Shown piece after piece: positions 5,229-10,235 of a DNA stretch of 10,235 nt; position 1 is the stretch's first letter, and each line of letters begins with the position of its first letter. The DNA is from Planctomycetaceae bacterium. Its GTDB lineage: Bacteria; Planctomycetota; Planctomycetia; Pirellulales; Thermoguttaceae. Below the pieces are notes generated by a model that saw only the letters and a program-made list of their open reading frames with translations, ran no database searches and was not told the origin of the DNA. Both the position numbers and the translations under genes were made by a program. The DNA is taken from the NCBI GenBank assembly GCA_031278315.1, contig JAITKS010000369.1, positions 1 to 10,235 of the forward strand. Direction: 5' to 3'.

Positions 5229-7256
5229 TTAATCGGGAGTATCGAGGTATGGGTCTTGTCCCATTGAGCGTTGTATTTTTTTTCTTTCTTTTTCGTAGTA
5301 GAGCATAATTTTTCTGTTACGAAAACTGCTTTTTTCGACTTTTCGTTGCGCTTTTTGGAATAAGATTAAAAACTTTTTTCCGTATTTTTTTTGCGGATTT
5401 TTTTTTCCGTATTTTTTATATTTTTTTGCAGTTTTTGGTCCGTACGCTTTTTCGATCAGATGATCTTCAAGAGATAAATATTGTCTGTAGGTACCGGGGT
5501 CACCTTGTCTTCCGCAGCGTCCGATTAGTTGTCTATCGATTCTTGCGGATTCGTGCATTTCGGTACAAATAACATGTAATCCTCCGAGAGCAACAATTTT
5601 TTCCGGTATTTTTATATCAGTGCCTCTGCCTGCCATATTTGTTGAAACGGTAACTTTTCGTTCTTCGCCTGCCTTTGCTACGATTTCTGCTTCCGTCTCG
5701 ATATGATATGCGTTTAAAATCTGATGTTTAATTCCGACTTCTTCTAAAGCTTTTGCTAGTATCAACGATTTATCGATAGTTCGTGTTCCTATTAAGACAG
5801 GACGTCCGGTTGCGTTAAGTTCGATAATTTCACGAATGATACCTTGCCATTTAGCAGATTCTGTTGCATAAATTTGTGTTGGTAACATTACTCGTTTAGG
5901 CGGCCGATTTGTTGGTACGGGAATTACTTTACATCGATAAATCTTGCTGATTTCTTTTCTTGATACGACAGCTGTACCGGTCATTCCGGCGAGATTATCA
6001 AATCGTAGAAAATAATCTTGTACTGTAATTCGTGCTGCTTGACCGGTTGCGATAGTAATGTCAACATTTTCGCGTGCTTCGATTGCTTGATGAATTCCGT
6101 CCCGCCATTTACGTCCTTCGCCTAATCGTCCGGTGAACTCGTCAACTATTACGATTTTGCCGTCTCTGATAACGTAATGTTCATCGCGGCGATATTCACG
6201 CTCGACTTTAATTGCACGTTGAATAAACTCATAAATATTGAACAATCCTACGCTGTCCATTGAATCAGGTTTTTTTAATGCTCTTACTTTTGCCCGTCCT
6301 TTTGCGGTCAATATGATAGTTTTTTTTTCGTGATCGAATTTGTAATCAATTTCGTCGATAAATTCGTTTGCAGATTTCGCACTCCATTTGTAACATTCGG
6401 CATCTCGTTTTTGTTCTTCTGTCGGCAGTGCGCTAATAACCAAAGGAGTACTTGCTTCGTCGATTAATATACTATCAGCTTCGTCAACTAATGCGAAAAA
6501 CTGGTTACGTTGTACGGGTTCTTCGTTGTTATTTTTATTGTTAGAATTATTGCCGTGCAGCATCGCACTTATAAAATCATGTTCGCCTTCTTTGATTTTT
6601 CGTAATAGGAGTCTATCACGTAAGAAGTCGAAACCGAATTCTTTTGCGGTGCCGTATGTGATATCGCAGTTGTAAGCGATTCGTCTTTGATCGGGTTGCA
6701 TTTCTGTTTGAATTACGCCGACTTTTAGACCAAGTATGTTATAAACCGGTTTCATAAGTTCGGCGTCGCGGTTAGCAAGATAATCATTAACCGTAGCAAG
6801 CAGCGCACCTTTACCGGCAAGTGCATTCAAATACATTGGTAAAGTTGCAGTAAGAGTTTTGCCTTCGCCGGTTTGCATTTCTACAATTGAACGTTTGAAC
6901 ATTGCTATTCCGCCAAGAATTTGCACATCGAAATGACGCATTTTGATCGTGCGCCGAGCTGCCTCACGAACAAGCGAATATGCCTCAGGCAAAACATTCC
7001 ACGAAGTTTCGCCGCTGCGAATTCGATAACGTAATGATAAACTCGCCTTGCGAAGTTCATGATCAGACAATTTCATTTGTTGATTTTCAAGTTGGTTGAT
7101 TCGATCAAGAATTATCGACCAACGTGCAATATCACCCGAAACCGTAAACGGTATAAATGATCTAATAAATCTACCTATACTTGAATATGATCTATGAAAT
7201 TTCATTTGTTGGTAAAAATAATAATTGTAAAATTTCAGTGGAATTTTTCTTAACAA
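5229..7256 (-). CDS. secA: SecA-family ATPase, short form lacking the C-terminal third
   Basis: A preprotein-translocase motor ATPase homologue of 675 residues; full-length SecA has about 850-900. NBD1 has the Walker A MQTGEGKT (127-134, Lys133) and the DEAD box VDEADSILIDEASTPLVIS (Asp258-Asp261). The preprotein-binding domain runs about 266-385. NBD1 resumes at GRKWRDGIHQAIEA, with GMTGTA at 424-429. NBD2 carries MAGRGTDI (541-548) and IGRCGRQGDPG (578-588). Only the start of the helical scaffold remains (QKAQRKVEKSSFRNRK, from about 634) before the stop. The two-helix finger, helical wing and zinc-binding tail are missing. All ATPase motifs are intact, and similar short forms are, as I recall, found in Planctomycetota, so it is probably functional rather than truncated. 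An Asn-rich insert (235-244) precedes the DEAD box, and a Lys-rich duplicated segment (611-629) precedes the scaffold helix. Start: ATG 7256 or Met18 at 7205; neither has a Shine-Dalgarno sequence. No SecYEG genes are nearby. Confidence 0.92.
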   Translation of the reverse strand: MLRKIPLKFYNYYFYQQMKFHRSYSSIGRFIRSFIPFTVSGDIARWSIILDRINQLENQQMKLSDHELRKASLSLRYRIRSGETSWNVLPEAYSLVREAARRTIKMRHFDVQILGGIAMFKRSIVEMQTGEGKTLTATLPMYLNALAGKGALLATVNDYLANRDAELMKPVYNILGLKVGVIQTEMQPDQRRIAYNCDITYGTAKEFGFDFLRDRLLLRKIKEGEHDFISAMLHGNNSNNKNNNEEPVQRNQFFALVDEADSILIDEASTPLVISALPTEEQKRDAECYKWSAKSANEFIDEIDYKFDHEKKTIILTAKGRAKVRALKKPDSMDSVGLFNIYEFIQRAIKVEREYRRDEHYVIRDGKIVIVDEFTGRLGEGRKWRDGIHQAIEARENVDITIATGQAARITVQDYFLRFDNLAGMTGTAVVSRKEISKIYRCKVIPVPTNRPPKRVMLPTQIYATESAKWQGIIREIIELNATGRPVLIGTRTIDKSLILAKALEEVGIKHQILNAYHIETEAEIVAKAGEERKVTVSTNMAGRGTDIKIPEKIVALGGLHVICTEMHESARIDRQLIGRCGRQGDPGTYRQYLSLEDHLIEKAYGPKTAKKYKKYGKKNPQKKYGKKFLILFQKAQRKVEKSSFRNRKIMLYYEKERKKIQRSMGQDPYLDTPD

Positions 7257-7352
7257 TTTTTGGTTTGGCTGATATTACAAAACACACAAAATAACAAAAT
7301 TCACGAAAATTTTTATTTCATATTTTTTTGTTTATTTCGTTTTTTTGTCTAT

Positions 7353-7406
7353 TTCGTAATCTCAAAAAAATAAGGTGAAAAATAAAGTTAGTTTTAAAAT
7401 TCTTAA
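7353..7406 (+). repeat. Partial copy of the AT-rich intergenic repeat (core region)
   Basis: Positions 7381-7406 match 5142-5167 at 24 of 26 bases, including the exact 16-mer gttagttttaaaattc. A degenerate left arm (ttcgtaatctc, 7353 onward) precedes it. No right arm follows, so this is a half unit. It lies about 100 bases upstream of the secA start. Confidence 0.55.
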
Positions 7407-7513
7407 CGAAATTCATAACTCGCCAAAGACCAGATTAAAAAGACCAGATTAACGAAATTGGAAAAATTGTAATGATTGTCAAAATTTCATCAACCGTAAA
7501 ATATAAAAAATGG

Positions 7514-7533
7514 AAATATTTTTAAAAATATTT
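7514..7533. repeat. Perfect 20-base AT palindrome
   Basis: AAATATTTTT (7514-7523) is followed without a loop by its exact reverse complement AAAAATATTT (7524-7533). It could be an operator-like dyad between the divergent secA and CusB-type genes, or chance in an AT-only stretch; with no G or C the specificity is low. Confidence 0.5.
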
Positions 7534-7661
7534 TTACATGAAATCAACAACAAAAATTTCTAAACAAATCACCAGATATTTCAATCGAAAAATAAAAACA
7601 CAAGACATTGTGTCTCTACAGAAATCTATACAATTTATTATTTGTATGTTATAAACATTCA

Positions 7662-7685
7662 TCCTTAACGGTGGAAAATTAAGGA
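7662..7685 (+). promoter_or_regulatory. Hairpin covering an AAGGAG sequence
   Basis: TCCTTAA (7662-7668) and TTAAGGA (7679-7685) form a perfect 7-bp stem with a 10-base loop. The right arm contains most of AAGGAG (7681-7686), the only good Shine-Dalgarno sequence I noticed in the window. The next ATG (7701) opens a three-codon frame, ATG CGA AAT TAA. It may be a vestige of a lost gene start or a leader structure of the gene at 7935, 250 bases downstream. Low certainty. Confidence 0.25.
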
Positions 7686-7811
7686 GAGTTCGATATCTAT
7701 ATGCGAAATTAAAAATTCATTGACTAATTGATTAAATTCAACAAAATCAAACTTAAAGTATAAAAGACAACACCAAGTTTTAATCAGTATTCACTTGAAA
7801 TTTTGGTTAAA

Positions 7812-7913
7812 TCAGTCTGCTAAATTATCGGCAGCAAGTTTTACTGAATCCGCCTTTACACTGCCGAAATTTATAACACGATACGTATAGAAATCATCAA
7901 AGATAATGTTCAA
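7812..7913 (-). pseudogene. Coding-like minus-strand fragment, about 33 codons
   Basis: From a possible TTG start at 7913 to a TGA at 7812 the minus strand reads as LNIIFDDFYTYRVINFG, then VKADSVKLAADNLAD. Composition is balanced and protein-like (GCT, GCC, GAT, GCG, GGC codons), unlike the surrounding AT-rich noncoding DNA. There is no ATG or Shine-Dalgarno sequence and no recognisable family. It may be the stub of a lost gene, a very small gene, or chance. The dyad TCGGCAG/CTGCCGA (7828-7834, 7861-7867) lies inside it, so the composition might instead reflect a structured leader of the downstream plus-strand gene. Confidence 0.2.
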
Positions 7914-7934
7914 TCCTCAACTATAAATTATATT

Positions 7935-9653
7935 ATGACAGATACATCTCAAAACAAGTCAGGACAGATACAAAATCAATCGAATTACCTTTTGTTGATT
8001 TTTGTTGCCGTTTTAGCCGGCACAATTGGTTGGTTTCTTTCCCAAAATCGACACATATTAAATCAGGCTGTTGACCAAAAATCTTTGGGAGAACGTAAAA
8101 TTCTATTTTATCAATCTCCGATGCATCCTTGGATCAAGTCAGATCAACCCGGTAAATGTACGATTTGCGGAATGGCACTCGCACCTGTTTACGAAGGCGA
8201 GGCATCTTTCGATAATAACGATGACTTTATTAAATTGACCGATAAAACAATAGAAATAATTGGAATTGCTTCGGTTTCAGTTAAAGTTGCACCATTAAAA
8301 CGTACATTACGAGTTGCCGGTATAATCAGCGACGATGAAACTCAACACCGCATTCTTGCGGCACAAGTTCCGGGCAGAATTGAAAAATTACACGTTAATC
8401 AAGTCGGCATAGAAGTTGTCGGCGGTCAACCTCTTGCTGAAATTTATAGTCCTGAAATACAAGCTGCACAACGGCTTTATCTCGAAAATTTACGGCTTTA
8501 TAACTCTCAAACTGGTGCCGTAACATTCTCTGCACTAGAGACAAATCGTGAAAATCTGCTGCTGCTCGGAATGCTCGAAGACGATATCAAAAAACTCGAA
8601 ACAAGCAATAAACCAAGTGCTGCATTTATTGTACGAAATCTTGCTGAAGGTACTGTTATCTCTCGCAAGGCTTACGAAGGTCAATACGTAAAAGTTAATG
8701 ACGAATTGTTTGAAATAGGAGATTTCTCATCGCTTTGGTTTGTATTCGATGCTTATGAAACTTGCTTGCCGTTGATTAAACTCAATCAAAAAGTAACAGT
8801 TTCATTACCGTCTTTTCCAGATGAAACTTTTACGGCACCTATTACTTTTATCGACCCAAGTTTGAATTCGTCAACCCGAACAGCACGAGTTCGAGTTGTT
8901 ATTCCTAATCCGCAAAAACGTATTTTGAATCGGCAAACTGCCAACGGAATAGTTCATATTGAAACTGAACCTGTCCTAATTGCTCCTCGAAGTTCTATAC
9001 TCTACACACGAAATAAACCCGTTGCTTACGTCGATTTAGGCGGAGGTGCATATCAATTGCGTCAAGTTGTTGTCGGCAAAATCGGAGATGACGAGCTTGA
9101 AATAGTAAGCGGAATTAAAGAAGGTGAAAAAGTCGTAACTCAAGCGGCGTTGTTAGTTGACAGTCAGACTCAACTTGCACATATTTCCGATACTCCGCTA
9201 ACGGCGGAGCAACACGATTCCGAAAAGCCGAATACCATAATACCCAAGTTGACTTCACCGGTTATTCTACCGGATAAACTCGTTCAAATAATGCTGGCAG
9301 CAACAAGTGCTTTGGCAGCAGATAATCTCGCTGAATATCAAAAACATCTCCCAACATTACTTGAAGAGGTAAATAAAACAAGCAGTGAAATCCGCGATAT
9401 TCTCGCACCGCTAGCCGCAAAACTCGTAGCAGGCAAAGAACTAAAAGAAGCAAGACATCCGTTTGAACCTTTCAGTAATTCTTTCGCAGACATTGTGAAA
9501 TCGCAACAAGCAGAAAAAAGACAAGCAAAAATTTTCCAATGTTCAATGTCGCCCGTTTTAGGAACCGCACGTTGGATACAAAATCAAAACGACGAAGTAT
9601 TGAATCCCTTTTTCGGATCAGAAATGTTAAATTGCGGCGTAGAATTACAATAA
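7935..9653 (+). CDS. CusB-type heavy-metal efflux adaptor (HMBD, membrane fusion, DUF3347-like)
   Basis: The periplasmic adaptor of a tripartite RND metal exporter, linking an inner-membrane CusA-type pump to an outer-membrane channel; Cu(I)/Ag(I) is the likely substrate class. One N-terminal membrane anchor (18-35, YLLLIFVAVLAGTIGWFL) is followed by a heavy-metal-binding domain at 57-86: YQSPMHPW, then GKCTICGMALAPVY, with Met63, His64, Cys75 and Cys78. The CusB core runs about 95-430 and includes LAEIYSPEIQAAQRLYLE, the hairpin, the barrel with FIDPSLNSSTRTARVRV, and GDDELEIVSGIKEGEKVVTQ. The C-terminus (about 443-572) is DUF3347-like and ends with QCSMSP, then RWIQ, NPFFG and MLNCG, supplying further Cys and Met. 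The ATG at 7935 (TATATTATGACAGA) gives a normal short cytoplasmic N-terminus; it has no Shine-Dalgarno sequence. No pump or outer-membrane gene follows: the next gene is an unrelated ATPase 298 bases on. Confidence 0.9.
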   Translation: MTDTSQNKSGQIQNQSNYLLLIFVAVLAGTIGWFLSQNRHILNQAVDQKSLGERKILFYQSPMHPWIKSDQPGKCTICGMALAPVYEGEASFDNNDDFIKLTDKTIEIIGIASVSVKVAPLKRTLRVAGIISDDETQHRILAAQVPGRIEKLHVNQVGIEVVGGQPLAEIYSPEIQAAQRLYLENLRLYNSQTGAVTFSALETNRENLLLLGMLEDDIKKLETSNKPSAAFIVRNLAEGTVISRKAYEGQYVKVNDELFEIGDFSSLWFVFDAYETCLPLIKLNQKVTVSLPSFPDETFTAPITFIDPSLNSSTRTARVRVVIPNPQKRILNRQTANGIVHIETEPVLIAPRSSILYTRNKPVAYVDLGGGAYQLRQVVVGKIGDDELEIVSGIKEGEKVVTQAALLVDSQTQLAHISDTPLTAEQHDSEKPNTIIPKLTSPVILPDKLVQIMLAATSALAADNLAEYQKHLPTLLEEVNKTSSEIRDILAPLAAKLVAGKELKEARHPFEPFSNSFADIVKSQQAEKRQAKIFQCSMSPVLGTARWIQNQNDEVLNPFFGSEMLNCGVELQ

Positions 9654-9658
9654 AAAAT

Positions 9659-9685
9659 CTCGTAATATATCAATGAAATTTTGAG
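9659..9685 (+). repeat. Solo copy of the GTAATATATCAGTGG intergenic repeat
   Basis: ctcgtaatatatcaatgaaa followed by ttttgag begins six bases after the CusB-type stop codon and reads in the sense direction, like the copy after the TPR gene. It is shorter and less conserved than the copies at 366 and 4975. Confidence 0.4.
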
Positions 9686-9756
9686 AGTGACCGTTCATGT
9701 TTAAACTTTTCAATTGTTGTTTTTTTCTTTTTTATTGCTATATTTCGCATATAGAT

Positions 9757-9785
9757 TTGACAAGTAAAAAATGAACAAATTAAAT
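9757..9785 (+). promoter_or_regulatory. Candidate sigma70-type promoter for the ATPase gene
   Basis: A perfect -35 box TTGACA (9757-9762) is followed after 17 bases by TTAAAT (9780-9785), four of six matches to TATAAT. It would give a leader of about 160 bases before the ATG at 9952. AT-rich DNA yields chance -10 boxes easily; the -35 box is the stronger part. Confidence 0.3.
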
Positions 9786-9951
9786 ACTTTTTATTTAGTC
9801 GAATAACTCAAATCAGATTTTGAGCAGATATTGAGAATCCGTAACCTTTCGTATGTATTTTGTTTTTTCAGTATTTTTTTGCAAATATGAAATAAACAAA
9901 AATACAAAACAAACTAACATGTAATCAAATAATTTTAATTTTTTAATAGCG

Positions 9952-10235
9952 ATGAAATATTTTAACGTAGCCGGTCCTTGTAACCGTGAAAAACATTACA
10001 TGATCAATGCCTCTAACCGTCTGCATGGCGTGGAGGAGTTGATAGACAGTGAACAATATTTTGTGATTCATGCATCTCGTCAGAGCGGAAAAACGACGTA
10101 TTTGCTGGATTTGGCTAAACGGCTTAATGACGAAGGCAAATATTATGCGTTGTGGTGTTCGTTGGAAAACGTACAAAACACAATTAAATCTGAAGAAGGT
10201 GTGCCTCGCATTGTTAAAAAAATCAAAAATCAGCT
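9952..10235 (+). CDS. P-loop ATPase (AAA-like), N-terminal part, cut by window end
   Basis: The first 94 codons are open to the window edge. The N-terminus MKYFNVAGPCNREKHYM, then LHGVEELIDSEQYFVIHASR, leads into a P-loop, ASRQSGKTTYLLDLAKRL (41-58, Lys47 and Thr48). After it comes YYALWCSLENVQ, resembling the next beta strand of an AAA/STAND-type fold. I recognise the style of a family of stand-alone ATP-binding proteins found in Planctomycetota and Cyanobacteria, often in many copies; its role is unsettled and I name none. Its base composition is visibly richer in G+C than the flanking DNA and the genes to its left, which could mean separate origin. There is no Shine-Dalgarno sequence. Its position where a CusA-type pump gene might be expected is worth noting. 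Confidence 0.8.
   Translation, partial: MKYFNVAGPCNREKHYMINASNRLHGVEELIDSEQYFVIHASRQSGKTTYLLDLAKRLNDEGKYYALWCSLENVQNTIKSEEGVPRIVKKIKNQ

Larger units (their letters stand above)
7257..7934. other. Long divergent intergenic region, secA to CusB-type gene
   Basis: The region between two divergent genes must hold both promoters, but in this AT-rich sequence no promoter stands out. It contains a repeat-core copy, a tandem pair AGACCAGATTAA (7427-7438, 7441-7452), a perfect 20-base palindrome, a hairpin covering an AAGGAG sequence, a small dyad around 7603-7615, and a coding-like minus-strand fragment just before the CusB-type gene. Each is described separately or here only. Confidence 0.6.
9654..9951. 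other. Intergenic region before the ATPase gene
   Basis: No gene is seen. It holds a repeat copy (9659-9685), a GTTTAAAC palindrome (9699-9706), a candidate promoter near 9757, and an AT-only stem GTATTTTT/AAAAATAC (9871-9878, 9898-9905). There is no Shine-Dalgarno sequence before 9952. Confidence 0.6.

Noticed and set aside
7261..7285. GTAATATCAG on the minus strand just before the secA start as another repeat copy.
   Set aside because: Only about ten bases match and no T-run or core follows.
54..9697. Inverted 11-base match TGAACGGTCAC at 55-65 and, on the minus strand, at 9687-9697.
   Set aside because: Among all pairs in a 10-kb window, several 11-base matches are expected by chance, and the flanks do not align.

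Overview
The window is AT-rich (roughly a third G+C by eye) and loosely packed: about 73% is coding, and gene-free stretches of 300-950 bases lie between genes. Domain combinations point to Planctomycetota: a short SecA of a type I associate with that phylum, a DUF4190-type membrane protein with a C-terminal domain of planctomycete style, and a CusB-type adaptor with HMBD and DUF3347-like ends. Purine-rich Shine-Dalgarno sequences are absent upstream of all six starts. The phylum is an inference from protein style, with no 16S or other marker here.

Layout. Bases 1-672 hold no gene, only small palindromes, a 7-mer tandem repeat followed by C11, and a 184-bp inverted-repeat unit. Three plus-strand genes follow: an F1 ATP synthase gamma subunit (673-1671) standing without its usual atpA/atpD neighbours, a probable TPR lipoprotein (1772-3454), and a DUF4190-type membrane protein (3567-4292). 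Then comes a decay zone (4293-5228): a broken IS630-family transposase on the minus strand, a perfect 2 x 25 bp tandem repeat, a pair of GC-rich hairpins, and a second inverted-repeat unit. A 675-residue SecA-family ATPase that lacks most of the C-terminal third is on the minus strand (5229-7256). After a 678-base gene-free stretch come a CusB-type metal efflux adaptor (7935-9653, plus) and the first 94 codons of a P-loop ATPase (9952 to the window end).

No multi-gene system is evident: none of the neighbours form a recognisable pathway. ATP synthase gamma, CusB-type adaptor and SecA would each need partners (F1 alpha/beta, a CusA pump, SecYEG or another channel) that are not in the window. 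The least explained signal is a family of AT-rich intergenic repeats built around GTAATATATCAGTGGAATAA. Solo copies follow two plus-strand genes in the sense direction, and two paired inverted units (366-549 and 5104-5208) resemble miniature inverted-repeat elements. One arm of the second unit lies just after the secA stop codon.
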